Source: an uncultured Flavobacteriaceae bacterium (GTDB lineage Bacteria > Bacteroidota > Bacteroidia > Flavobacteriales > Flavobacteriaceae). From it: a stretch of 64,000 bases of DNA. Numbering within the stretch: position 1 is the first letter of the stretch; every line of letters begins with the position of its first letter. The DNA lies in assembly GCA_943789365.1 (NCBI GenBank), contig CALSTV010000001.1, positions 1,736,001 through 1,800,000 of the forward strand, given 5' to 3'. The position numbers and the translations under genes are program-made. This document shows positions 24,241 through 33,963 of the stretch, piece after piece. The notes under the pieces were generated by a model. It did not search any database. It saw nothing but the letters and a program-made list of their open reading frames with translations, and was not told where the DNA came from.

Positions 24241-25431
24241 TTATATAAAGTCCATTTTACTAAAAGACTTGTTGAGTATTCGTTCGTCGTCTACCTTCAG
24301 CCATTTGTCTAATACAGTAGCATAGATTTCTCTAAAATCTACAGTATATTTTAAATCGCCATTGTCGTCTAAATTAGCCAAATCCGGCATTTCGTTATAG
24401 AAACCTTGTTTTTTCAAGTTTTTTCCAATGATAAATACATTGTTTGCGGTTCCGTGATCGGTACCTTCAGATCCATTTTGTTTTACACGTCGTCCGAACT
24501 CAGAAAAAGTAAGAATCAAAGTGTCCTTAAATGTATCATTTTGTTCTAAATCTTTCACAAAAACTTCCATAGATTCACTGTAGACACTCAACAGACGTTG
24601 TTGTCTGGATTCTTGCGCGTAATGTGTATCAAAACCACCCATAGACACATAATAAACTTTAGAATTTACATGTGAATTGATTAAATCGGCGGTTGTTTTT
24701 AACTGTAAAGCGAAAGGATTTTTTGGATAATCCAACCTTGTTTCAAAGGTTTTGGATTTTTGATAGATATGTTTTGCTGAAGATTTTGCTTCAATCATTG
24801 TTTTGTATAAATAACCTAGATTGTGCTCGTCTAAATGCTCTTTTTCTTTGTTTTCTACTACTTTTTTAAAGAACGGAGTTTGGGTATTTCCGAACAGAAT
24901 TTGAGGATTTTTAGTGGCAATACCATTTACGTTATCCCCTTTCATAATTAACGATAAACTATCGTCTACTTCAATACCATTGTAAGGCATTTTACCATAC
25001 GTATCTATATATCTTCCCAACCACCCTGTTTGTAGAAATTCGTTGGAATCACTTGCTGTATGCCAAATATCGGTAGATCTAAAATGCGATCGGTTTGGAT
25101 TTGGATAACCTACACCATTGATAATTGACAAATACCCTTGATCGTATAAGTTTTTTAAAGGCGCTAAATTTTTATGAAATCCAAGCTCATCTGTTGCTTT
25201 GATCAATTCTTTTTTATCAATAGCAAGACGTGGACGTTCTCGGTAATAAATATCATTATTATAAGGAACAATGGTATTTAATCCATCGTTACCACCAGCG
25301 AGTTGTACAATGACCAGTTTTTTAAAACCCATCGACTTAATCGCAACATCTTCAAAAGCTTTTACAAAGCTGGGTACCATAAACAAGCTACTTGCCAAGG
25401 CACTATTTTTTAAAAATTCTCTTCTTTCCAT
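24241..25431 (-). CDS. DUF1501 domain protein, Tat-exported
   Basis: The 396-residue protein begins MERREFLKNSALASSLFMVP, a twin-arginine signal (RREFLK) followed by a hydrophobic stretch, so export through Tat is expected. The body is DUF1501, an alkaline-phosphatase-like fold distantly related to sulfatases (VIVQLAGGNDGLNTIVPYN near residue 38, SMGGFDTH, FSEFGRRVKQNGSEGTDHGTAN). The enzymatic activity is not established. It lies 9 bp after the DUF1800 gene, its constant partner in many Bacteroidota and Planctomycetes. Confidence 0.9.
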   Translation of the reverse strand: MERREFLKNSALASSLFMVPSFVKAFEDVAIKSMGFKKLVIVQLAGGNDGLNTIVPYNNDIYYRERPRLAIDKKELIKATDELGFHKNLAPLKNLYDQGYLSIINGVGYPNPNRSHFRSTDIWHTASDSNEFLQTGWLGRYIDTYGKMPYNGIEVDDSLSLIMKGDNVNGIATKNPQILFGNTQTPFFKKVVENKEKEHLDEHNLGYLYKTMIEAKSSAKHIYQKSKTFETRLDYPKNPFALQLKTTADLINSHVNSKVYYVSMGGFDTHYAQESRQQRLLSVYSESMEVFVKDLEQNDTFKDTLILTFSEFGRRVKQNGSEGTDHGTANNVFIIGKNLKKQGFYNEMPDLANLDDNGDLKYTVDFREIYATVLDKWLKVDDERILNKSFSKMDFI

Positions 25432-25440
25432 GGGTATAAA

Positions 25441-26832
25441 TTAACAAAGTTGGTATTCAGGTACTGACATTAATTGAATGCAAAAGTCTCTGTTGTTTTT
25501 TACAACAAGATTTGAAAGCAATGCTTCCGTATCTGGGTGAATAGTACTTAATAAAAGCGTATTCTTTAAATCTTCAGGACTTGCTTTTTTATATTGAGAT
25601 TCAAAAGAATCCCAGGCAACCTCTGATTTTAAATATTTACGTTTCTTTTTATTTTTTTTGTAATATTCATCAAAAGTACTTTCAATATCTCCTTTTTCAT
25701 CTAAGTTAATTACAGCATTGTTTAAAATAATTGAGGGTAGTTTCATACGAAACATCAAGGTGTTGGAGTCAATCCAGTTTCTTCCACCTTTCCAACCGGC
25801 TACGTTGACAGGGTTTAATAAAATTTGTCCCATCATCTTTTGCAAATACATTCCTTGTTTTGGTTTGCTCAATTGATAAGGCACTACTTTGTCCAAACCT
25901 ACCAATAATTCAACAGGCGATTTTATTTTTACGCCAATATTTTCTTCGTTATAAAACCATTTCGATTTGAAGATATAACGCATCAAATTTTCAATATTGT
26001 AATCTTTGTAAAAAACCTCTGTAAGCTCTTCCAAGCGATCTGAATCTATGGTAGGGTTGATAAAATAAGTATATACTTTAGAACATATAAAGCGTGCACA
26101 TTGTTTTTGTTCTAAGATGATATCTATGATATCGTTGCCGTCAAATTCGCCGGTTTTACCAAAAAACGTCTTTTCTCCAAAATCGTGATTTTTTTTATCT
26201 AGATAATAGCCTGCTCTTTTTTTATAGGTCCAGCCAGTAAAAGCACGAGCCGATTCTTTGATATCTTTTTCAGTATAATTACCTGCCCCTAAAGTAAATA
26301 GTTCCATCAACTCGCGCGCAAAATTTTCATTTGGACTCTTTTTCCTATTTTGTTTATTGTTGAGGTAATTCAACATGGAAGGCTCATGCGCGATGGCTTT
26401 TACAAAATCGCCAAAATTACCAAAAGCATGTTGTCGAAGTACATTATTATAATTTTGAATAAACCAGATATTCTGATCTTTACACACAAAAACATTGGCC
26501 CAGAACAAAGTCATTTTTTCCAAAAAAACGGCATCCGATTTTTTCAATCTATCAATCCAGGCAACATTTAAAGTCTTGACTTCATTTCTACTTTCTTTCT
26601 GGAGCTCTCTTAAGGCTTCAGCTCCCATTTCTTTTTTCAATTTCTTGTAATTACCTGTAACAAGTATATCGTATTTAGAAAGATCTATTGAAATGGGTTC
26701 GTAATTTTTCGTTTGTTGAAAAAGATTGGCAACGATATTTTTCTTCGACTTTTTTTTCAGCTTGGCAAGTTCTGAATGGTTAAGTCCAAAGCCGGTTCGC
26801 CAATACAGATGCTGTAATTCTTTTGTCGTCAT
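25441..26832 (-). CDS. DUF1800 domain protein
   Basis: The 463-residue protein is a complete DUF1800 member: LYWRTGFGLNHSELAKLKK at the start, KMTLFWANVFVC, QNYNNVLRQHAFGNFGDFVKAIAHEPSMLNYL, ENFARELMELFTLGAGNYTE and GRNWIDSNTLMFRMKLPS. The family always travels with DUF1501; the role is unknown, possibly cofactor or substrate handling at the envelope. No signal peptide is evident. It is the first gene of the two-gene unit. Confidence 0.88.
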   Translation of the reverse strand: MTTKELQHLYWRTGFGLNHSELAKLKKKSKKNIVANLFQQTKNYEPISIDLSKYDILVTGNYKKLKKEMGAEALRELQKESRNEVKTLNVAWIDRLKKSDAVFLEKMTLFWANVFVCKDQNIWFIQNYNNVLRQHAFGNFGDFVKAIAHEPSMLNYLNNKQNRKKSPNENFARELMELFTLGAGNYTEKDIKESARAFTGWTYKKRAGYYLDKKNHDFGEKTFFGKTGEFDGNDIIDIILEQKQCARFICSKVYTYFINPTIDSDRLEELTEVFYKDYNIENLMRYIFKSKWFYNEENIGVKIKSPVELLVGLDKVVPYQLSKPKQGMYLQKMMGQILLNPVNVAGWKGGRNWIDSNTLMFRMKLPSIILNNAVINLDEKGDIESTFDEYYKKNKKKRKYLKSEVAWDSFESQYKKASPEDLKNTLLLSTIHPDTEALLSNLVVKNNRDFCIQLMSVPEYQLC

Positions 26833-27158
26833 TTTAGGGAGGTTAATGTTTAGTATATGAATAGACTCCTAAATTAGTAAATAGTTTAATACGTACTTGG
26901 TGTTTTTTTATAGTAGGACTTTGTAAGTAAACAAATTAATTTAAAAAGAGGCATGTATTCTAGCTACTTTTGAGTGAATACAGCACATATTTAGTGGATA
27001 TGAGAAACATATAGTTGCTGTTTTCTAATAAATTTGTAACCTATCTTATACATTTTAGGAACGTACTTCGTGAAGCGTTCATTGCATAGGACAAGCACAG
27101 ATTAACTGAAAATTAAAAAAACAGTTACTATCTAATAGTTTAAACAAAAAAAATTAGA
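26833..27158. other. intergenic region upstream of the sulfatase locus
   Basis: This 326-bp divergent region separates the DUF1800 gene from the first sulfatase gene. It holds a TAAATTTG box at 27029-27036 that fits the -7 consensus for the plus strand, with about 115 nt of leader. No gene or clear inverted repeat was found. Confidence 0.4.
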
Positions 27159-28961
27159 ATGAAAACCTTTAACATTATTCAAATTTTCATCTTGATATTC
27201 GTATTGAATTCATGTAAAGAGAAAAATGGAGAAACGAAATTTAAAAAGCCAAATGTAATCATCGTAATCACAGACGATCAGGGTTATGGTGATCTGGGAC
27301 ATACAGGAAACCCAATTATAAAAACACCAACCCTAGATAAATTTGCAAACCAATCTGTAAATTTGACAAATTACCATGTAGGTACCACTTGTGCTCCTAC
27401 TAGAGCAGGTCTTTTAACAGGTAGAAACTGTAACAGAAACGGCGTTTGGCATACCATTATGGGTGCTTCTATTTTGAATAGGGAAGAGGTAACCATGGCA
27501 AATGTATTTCAAGACAATGGCTATAAAACGGCCATGTTTGGAAAATGGCATTTGGGAGACAACCATCCTTTTGCACCAGAAGACCGAGGTTTTCAAGAAA
27601 CGTTCTACCACGGGGGTGGAGGGATAGGGCAAACTCCTGACTACTGGAACAATGACTATTTTGACGACACTTATTTCAGAAATGGAACCCCTGAAAAAGT
27701 AGAAGGCTATTGTACCGATATTTGGTTCGATGAAGCTATGAAATTCATAGAGAATAAAAAAGACGACAATTTCTTGTGTTATTTGAGTTTGAATGCGCCA
27801 CACGGTCCTTTTAATGTACCTCAAAAATACTATGATCTCTATAAAGATGAAACCGATATTATGGAAACACAAAAGCGGTTTTATGGTATGATCACCAACA
27901 TCGATGACAACTTTTCAAAACTCTTAACAAAATTAGAAGACTTAAAAATTGCAGACAATACCATCGTAATTTTTACCACCGATAACGGAACAGCAAATGG
28001 ATATAAATACGATAAAAAATCAAAAAGAACTTTAGGCTACAATGTTGGAATGCGTGGCACAAAATCCAGCGAATACGATGGAGGGCACAGAGTACCTTTT
28101 ATCATTCGTTGGCCAGATGGGAAATTAGAAGCAGGGAAATCATTGTCTGGCTTAACAGCGCATGTAGATATATTACCAACCTTGGCTTCCTTTGCCAAAG
28201 TAGAATTTGAACCCAAAAAAGAAATGGACGGAATGGACATTAGTAACTATTTATTGGGAAAAACAACATCAAAAGACCGATATCTAGTTACTGATACGCA
28301 AAGAGTACCATGGCCAATAAAAGGAAAACAAAGCTGTGTCATGAACGAAGCATGGCGTTTGGTAAACGGAACAGAATTGTACAATATAAATGAAGACCCG
28401 GGACAGATAATAAACCTAGCAGAAATACACCCCGAACGCGTGATTGCCATGAATGCTTTCTATGAAAAATGGTGGTCCAGTGTCATAGCAGAAACGCATT
28501 TTTCTACCATAGATTTAGGGGTAGACTCAAAAGAAGTTATTACCTGTCACGATGCAAGAACCATAGATTATTTCCCGCCGTGGAACCAACGGTTGATACG
28601 ACTAGGAAAACCGATGGAACCAGCAACCTTCTTTGTGAATTTTACAGAAGCTGGGAAATACAGATTTCATTTATCGCGTTGGCCCATCGAAAGTGGTTTG
28701 GCATTAGGAACAGAAATTTCTGACGAAAGACCAGCCACCTTAGCAACAGATGCCAGGGTTCGTGGAAAAGCCATGAAATTCAAAAAAGCCTATGTAAAAA
28801 TAGGAGATCAAGAAGTGTCTGTAGCTGTGGACAACACAAAACAGGCCGCAACACTTGAACTTACAGTACCAAAAGGAAAAGCAGAACTATTGGCTTATTT
28901 TGATTTGCAAAAAGGAGGACAGTCCAATGCTTTCTATGTAACGGTTGAAAAAATAAACTAA
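27159..28961 (+). CDS. S1-family sulfatase, lipoprotein
   Basis: The 600-residue protein has a lipoprotein signal (MKTFNIIQIFILIFVLNSC, lipobox Cys about 19). The sulfatase fold follows with metal-binding Asp pair ITDDQGYGDLGHTG and the formylglycine motif CAPTR at residue 78 (C-x-P-x-R), plus GKWHLGD and TTDNGT. It would hydrolyse sulfate esters on a polysaccharide after maturation of Cys78. The last about 120 residues form an extra beta-rich extension beyond the usual fold. It stands first in the polysaccharide locus and, as a lipoprotein, is placed at the inner or outer membrane face. Confidence 0.93.
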   Translation: MKTFNIIQIFILIFVLNSCKEKNGETKFKKPNVIIVITDDQGYGDLGHTGNPIIKTPTLDKFANQSVNLTNYHVGTTCAPTRAGLLTGRNCNRNGVWHTIMGASILNREEVTMANVFQDNGYKTAMFGKWHLGDNHPFAPEDRGFQETFYHGGGGIGQTPDYWNNDYFDDTYFRNGTPEKVEGYCTDIWFDEAMKFIENKKDDNFLCYLSLNAPHGPFNVPQKYYDLYKDETDIMETQKRFYGMITNIDDNFSKLLTKLEDLKIADNTIVIFTTDNGTANGYKYDKKSKRTLGYNVGMRGTKSSEYDGGHRVPFIIRWPDGKLEAGKSLSGLTAHVDILPTLASFAKVEFEPKKEMDGMDISNYLLGKTTSKDRYLVTDTQRVPWPIKGKQSCVMNEAWRLVNGTELYNINEDPGQIINLAEIHPERVIAMNAFYEKWWSSVIAETHFSTIDLGVDSKEVITCHDARTIDYFPPWNQRLIRLGKPMEPATFFVNFTEAGKYRFHLSRWPIESGLALGTEISDERPATLATDARVRGKAMKFKKAYVKIGDQEVSVAVDNTKQAATLELTVPKGKAELLAYFDLQKGGQSNAFYVTVEKIN

Positions 28962-28980
28962 AATTCCCCCCGGAATTGAT

Positions 28981-29017
28981 AAACTGCCTATGGAATCCTA
29001 TTTTCCTAAGGCAGTTT
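28981..29017 (+). terminator. terminator after the first sulfatase gene
   Basis: AAACTGCCT and AGGCAGTTT pair over 9 bp around a 19-nt loop that can pair further (GGA/TCC), followed by TTTTT-like sequence. It separates this gene from the beta-helix genes. Confidence 0.65.
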
Positions 29018-29212
29018 TTAGTTTACATTAATAATTTTACAAATGGAGAAACCTAGTTTTCTAAAAAGAATTGAACTTCGGATAATCATTTAAAGGTCGT
29101 TTTTAGACTAAATTGGTGAATAACGAAAAAATTTGACGAAATAGAGCATGTAAATTACTGCACTTCTGTTCTAAATTTGTTAGGTAACCAAATTTAACTA
29201 AACCTTAAGAAA

Positions 29213-31615
29213 ATGAAATATTTCAAATTATTTGTAGTTCAACTACTGTTTTCAACAAGTATTTTCGCAACCACCTACTATGTATCGCCTTCCGGAGACG
29301 ATACAAATAGTGGTACTTCCGAACAACTACCTTTTCAATCTGTACAGCATGCCATAGACCAGATGATTTCTGGCGATGTACTAAAGGTTATGGACGGTTT
29401 TTATTACGGTGCCATTGCCTTGAAATCCGGAATAACCATCGAAGCTGTGAACCCACGTAAAGCTGTCTTTACTAGCGGCGAATTGTTTTTAGAACCTTTT
29501 AGTCGCTTGGTACCAGGAGGAAAGGTGTACAAAGCGCCCATAGGAGACCGTGAAATACAACAATTGTATTATAATAACAATGCAATGACCTGGGCACAAT
29601 GGCCAAACCTGCAATGGTCTGAAAACTGGGATGCCTCAAAAAAATGGAAATCAGCAAAGACAGGAACGGGACCAGGAGTTCTGAAATCAGATGCTTTTAG
29701 TGAAATAAGTGGTCTAGACCTAGAAGGAGGCTACTGTTTTCTGCGTTATGGGAAAGGGAATAGTTGCTACAGTCGTGAAATTAAATCATTTAACGGTACG
29801 GCCTTACATTGGAACGATGACAATTTTTACGAAAAAGAATATACAGGAGAAGACGGACCCAGAGGTTCAGAAGAAGCCCTATTAACACTTAGTGAAGATC
29901 ACGAATGGCATCCTAATAAATCGCGCTTTTTTATCGCCGGAGATTTAGATTTGTTAGATGCCCCTTCAGAATGGTTTGTGGAAGATGGGTACATCTATTT
30001 TCAAACACCCGACGGAAGAAACCCAATACAAGGAAAAGTGGTCATCAATACCTTAGCTTATATAATTGATGAAACGGAAGCCATTTCATATGTTGCTTTT
30101 AACGGAGTTGATTTTACCGGAACTTCCATCAAAATCGAAGACGAGGCCACAAATATATCTTTTAACGACGTACATTTTACTCATATTGGAAGTACACCGC
30201 TCTTTATAGATAGGATTCATGGAGATTCCATAAACAAACCTATAACACTTAAAGGAACCAATATTAATTTTGAAAAATGTTTATTTGCCGGTGCACAAAA
30301 TTCAGCCCTCAAATTATCAGGATCTCAATTGAGCGTAAAAGATTGTGTTTTTATGGAGAATAATAGACACGCCAATTTTGAAAGTCGTGCCTTGTTAATG
30401 TATCCATCCGATGCGTACGTAATTACTGAAAACACATTTTTTAATAACTGTTCTGACGCCATTTATATCAAATTAAAAAAATATGTAGCAGGAGGGAACC
30501 CGGAGGTATCCTATAATAATATATTCAATGCAGGGTTGTACAACAGCGATGTATCGGGAATCTATATGCCAATTCTTTCTCAAGGGTATTCAAACATTCA
30601 TCATAACTGGGTGCACAACATCAACGGAAACGCCATACGTTTAGATCTGGCTGGTAGTGAACTAAGTGTACATCACAATGTCTTATGGGAAAATGGAAGA
30701 GGACTCAATATAGAAGGTTATTTTGGGTTTAATATTTACAATAACACAGCTGTATACGACGCACATGGAAGTAGTGTAACTCAAAACGTAATTTCACATT
30801 TTGGAGAAAAAACAGATGATGCCGCTGCCGCGAATGACGACAATTTTCCTCCAATAACACAATGGAATATTGTAAACAACATCGTGGAAGACTTTTTAGA
30901 TAGAATTGGACCTAGAGAAACCGATTTATACGACCCTTTAACCGTGCATAATCTTCGAAAAAACTCAAAAGATATAACCGTAACCAACAGAAACAAAGTA
31001 AGAGGAAACCTTATTGGAAATACTTCAAATGAGTTTGTAAATGGAAGTCTAAACAACCTAAATTTGGTTCCGAAAACGAGTTCACCACCACCATCGACAA
31101 AAACGGTAGATCAAATACAATCACAAACCAGTGCATTAACACTAGCAAACGTATGTTGTTTGGATAACTTTAGAGGTGCCTACGCTGTAAATGATCCAGA
31201 CCCATGGAGTGCCGGTAGTTCTTGGCTACCAAATAATTTATCGAACCCCAGAACCATGCGTTTGTCTGAATTTATGGCAAAGGATATGAAAAACGTATCA
31301 TTAATACCCTCCATATCAGAAGTTGCTAATAAGTCAAACGGTAAAGATATAGCGGCTATTATTGAGAATGGAAGTACAGATGAATTTAGTGTGTGGCCAA
31401 ATCCGGTGAAAGACAAATTTTCACTTCGTTTTACACAAGAAGAACCATCGGTATCAATTTATATCTATAACACTACAGGAACATTGGTATATCAAAAACA
31501 GTATACTAATGCGAAATCTATACTTTTAGACAATAGTGTGTTGGACCAAGGAATTAACATTCTAAAGGTTTTTACCATAAACAAACAATACACAACAAAA
31601 GTAATCAAAGACTAA
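29213..31615 (+). CDS. right-handed beta-helix protein with type IX secretion sorting domain
   Basis: The 800-residue protein has a signal peptide ending IFA-TTYYVSPSGDDTNSGT, an opening typical of right-handed beta-helix enzymes acting on polysaccharides. The coil region spans roughly residues 60-600, with repeated N-x-F/H-x-N turns (FNNCSDAIYI, HHNVLWENG, NIYNNTAVY). A block MTWAQWPNLQWSENWDASKK near residue 123 is shared with its neighbour. The C-terminal about 75 residues (SVWPNPVKDKFSLRF...) are a type A sorting domain for export to the surface by T9SS. I cannot assign a GH or PL family; in context it probably cuts a sulfated glycan. A TAAATTTG box at 29172-29179 may be its promoter. Confidence 0.8.
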   Translation: MKYFKLFVVQLLFSTSIFATTYYVSPSGDDTNSGTSEQLPFQSVQHAIDQMISGDVLKVMDGFYYGAIALKSGITIEAVNPRKAVFTSGELFLEPFSRLVPGGKVYKAPIGDREIQQLYYNNNAMTWAQWPNLQWSENWDASKKWKSAKTGTGPGVLKSDAFSEISGLDLEGGYCFLRYGKGNSCYSREIKSFNGTALHWNDDNFYEKEYTGEDGPRGSEEALLTLSEDHEWHPNKSRFFIAGDLDLLDAPSEWFVEDGYIYFQTPDGRNPIQGKVVINTLAYIIDETEAISYVAFNGVDFTGTSIKIEDEATNISFNDVHFTHIGSTPLFIDRIHGDSINKPITLKGTNINFEKCLFAGAQNSALKLSGSQLSVKDCVFMENNRHANFESRALLMYPSDAYVITENTFFNNCSDAIYIKLKKYVAGGNPEVSYNNIFNAGLYNSDVSGIYMPILSQGYSNIHHNWVHNINGNAIRLDLAGSELSVHHNVLWENGRGLNIEGYFGFNIYNNTAVYDAHGSSVTQNVISHFGEKTDDAAAANDDNFPPITQWNIVNNIVEDFLDRIGPRETDLYDPLTVHNLRKNSKDITVTNRNKVRGNLIGNTSNEFVNGSLNNLNLVPKTSSPPPSTKTVDQIQSQTSALTLANVCCLDNFRGAYAVNDPDPWSAGSSWLPNNLSNPRTMRLSEFMAKDMKNVSLIPSISEVANKSNGKDIAAIIENGSTDEFSVWPNPVKDKFSLRFTQEEPSVSIYIYNTTGTLVYQKQYTNAKSILLDNSVLDQGINILKVFTINKQYTTKVIKD

Positions 31616-31627
31616 TTTTTATCAACG

Positions 31628-31671
31628 GGACTTTTCCAATCACTTTTATAATATGACCATTGGAAAAGTCC
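31628..31671 (+). terminator. terminator between the two beta-helix paralogues
   Basis: GGACTTTTCCAAT and ATTGGAAAAGTCC make a perfect 13-bp stem with an 18-nt loop and a T6 run after it, 13 bp past the stop codon. Confidence 0.85.
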
Positions 31672-31797
31672 TTTTTTAGCAACTTTTGTAAAACATGCGT
31701 AATTACCGCATATATTTGAAGAGTTTGAGAAAGGATTAAGATTCGTGTCTGTCCTATTTTTGTCGATATTTATTATTTAAAACAAGCCCTTAAAAAA

Positions 31798-33894
31798 ATG
31801 AAAATTATCAAACTATTTGTATTCCAATTTGTATGTACAACAAGTCTATTCGCAACCACTTTTTATGTTTCTCCGAAAGGAGATGATGCGAATTCCGGCA
31901 CTTCAAATTCGCAACCCTTTCAATCCATACAATATGCAATAGATGAAATGCATTCCGGAGATGTACTGATGGTGATGGATGGTTTTTATTTTGGGTTCTT
32001 CAAACTAAAATCGGGAATTACCATAAAAGCGGTACATCCACGGGAAGTTACCTTTAGTGGAGCAGAAATCATTGAAGCAACTTTTGAGCATTATAAAGGG
32101 GGTATATACAGAGCTCCTATTGGAAATAAAGAAATAAAAAAACTATTTTTTGATAACAAACCGATGACCTGGGCACAATGGCCTAACCTACAATGGTCGG
32201 AAAATTGGGATGCTTCAAAAAAATGGAAATCAGCTACCGACGGAACAGGACCAGGGGTACTTACCTCAAATGCTTTTTCCGAAATTAAAGACTTAGATTT
32301 AACAGGAGGTTATTGTTTTATCCGCTACGGAAAGGGGAATAGTTGTTATAGCAGGCCTATTGATGCTTTCGATGGCACTATTTTAAACTGGAATGATACG
32401 AATTTTTATTCGAGTAAGTACACAGGAGAAGATGGTAGGAGAGGAGCCAAGGAAGCACTAAAGACAATGAAAGAATCCCACAATTGGCATCCTAACAAAT
32501 CTCGATTCTTTTTGGCTGGCGATTTGGATCTACTCGACGCCCCGGGCGAATGGTTTGTCGAAGACAATTTTTTATATTTCTATCCACCTGAAGGAACTGA
32601 CCTCGCTAAGAAGAAAGTAATGGCAAGTACATTAGAACATGTCATTAATGAATCTAAGGCACTATCCGATGTCACTATTGAAGGCATTGATTTCTTTGCA
32701 ACCTCTGTTAAATTGGAAGAAGATGATAATAGCAATATTACATTCCACAACAGCTATTTCACTTATATTGGCCCGGAAAAACTTTTTGAAGATCGTGTAA
32801 AAGGAAATTTAAAAGCAAAACCTATTGAAGTTCATGGAAAACAGATAACATTCGACAAATGTTTGTTTGCAGGCGCTCAGAATTCAGCCTTACAATTGAA
32901 CGGATCTCAAATAACGGTGGAAAACTGTGTCTTTATAGAAAACAATAGACATGCCAATTTTGAAAGTAGAGCCTTGTCGGTTCGAGCTAAGGGAACCTAC
33001 AAAATTACGCGAAATACCTTTTTCAATAACTGTTCCGATGCAATTAACATAAATATAAATGCGTATACTGGAACTCAAAAGCCAGAAGTGTCTTATAACA
33101 ATGTATGCAATGCCGGTTTGTTTAATAGTGATGTTTCAGGTTTGTATATGCCTATCAGGTCTCAGAAATATTTAGAAGTACATCACAATTGGTTTCACAA
33201 CGTAAAAGGAAATGCGGTAAGACTCGATTTGGCAGGGAAAGAACTAAGTGTACATCACAATGTTTTTTGGGAATCAAAAAGAGGTATCAACATAGAAGGC
33301 TATGGAGGGTTTAATATTTATAACAATACATCTATCCATAATGAAGTTGGGAATAGTGTGACCAGAAATGTATTCAACCATACTGGCGCCACTGATGCCA
33401 GTGGCGATCTAACTTTTCCTCCAATATCAGATTGGAATATTAAAAACAACATCTTTGATATCCTTCAGGATAGAGTGGGGCCAAGAGAAAGTCAAGCTTA
33501 TAGAGAGAGCAAAAAAAAGGGTATTGTACATGAGGCACGGAAGAAAAGAAGTTATTTCAATGTGGTTAACAGAGGTACAATCAAAGGAAATGTTTTTGGA
33601 AAACATGACGGGCTATTTGTAAACGACCATTTAGAGCACTTAAACCTTATTCCTTTACATAACAAGACACACGAAGGAGAAAGACAAACCGAGGAACTAG
33701 AAAAACAAGAACTGTGTTGTTTGGATGCTTTTCAAGGCGCCTACGCTCCAAATGAGCAAAACCCATGGACTGCGGGCAGCAGCTGGTTGCCTTATAGTTT
33801 AGCCATCCCAAAAACAATTTCTGAATCCGAAAAGTTTGCTAAAAAATATAAGAAAGCAGCCATAGTTCCAGAAATAAAGAGTGGGTTAAAATAA
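31798..33894 (+). CDS. right-handed beta-helix protein, paralogue lacking the sorting domain
   Basis: The 698-residue protein is co-linear with the preceding gene product: signal peptide ending IFA/LFA-TTFYVSPKGDDANSGT, the block MTWAQWPNLQWSENWDASKK, GAQNSALQLNGSQ, NSDVSGLYMPI and LDLAGKELSVHHNV. The pair therefore arose by tandem duplication. It stops after the beta-helix and the WTAGSSWLP tail at about residue 665, without the type A sorting domain. It is therefore probably periplasmic while its paralogue goes to the surface. The catalytic family is not assigned. Confidence 0.8.
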   Translation: MKIIKLFVFQFVCTTSLFATTFYVSPKGDDANSGTSNSQPFQSIQYAIDEMHSGDVLMVMDGFYFGFFKLKSGITIKAVHPREVTFSGAEIIEATFEHYKGGIYRAPIGNKEIKKLFFDNKPMTWAQWPNLQWSENWDASKKWKSATDGTGPGVLTSNAFSEIKDLDLTGGYCFIRYGKGNSCYSRPIDAFDGTILNWNDTNFYSSKYTGEDGRRGAKEALKTMKESHNWHPNKSRFFLAGDLDLLDAPGEWFVEDNFLYFYPPEGTDLAKKKVMASTLEHVINESKALSDVTIEGIDFFATSVKLEEDDNSNITFHNSYFTYIGPEKLFEDRVKGNLKAKPIEVHGKQITFDKCLFAGAQNSALQLNGSQITVENCVFIENNRHANFESRALSVRAKGTYKITRNTFFNNCSDAINININAYTGTQKPEVSYNNVCNAGLFNSDVSGLYMPIRSQKYLEVHHNWFHNVKGNAVRLDLAGKELSVHHNVFWESKRGINIEGYGGFNIYNNTSIHNEVGNSVTRNVFNHTGATDASGDLTFPPISDWNIKNNIFDILQDRVGPRESQAYRESKKKGIVHEARKKRSYFNVVNRGTIKGNVFGKHDGLFVNDHLEHLNLIPLHNKTHEGERQTEELEKQELCCLDAFQGAYAPNEQNPWTAGSSWLPYSLAIPKTISESEKFAKKYKKAAIVPEIKSGLK

Positions 33895-33949
33895 ACGAAC
33901 CTCCCATTTAAAGTGACCTAATATTCCTTTTTTCATATATTATTATATA

Positions 33950-33957
33950 TATATTTG
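33950..33957 (+). promoter_or_regulatory. -7 box TATATTTG immediately before the regulator gene
   Basis: The box fits TAnnTTTG and ends 6 bp before the ATG at 33964. Transcription would begin at or next to the start codon, giving a leaderless or nearly leaderless mRNA. Confidence 0.45.
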
Positions 33958-33963
33958 TAGACT

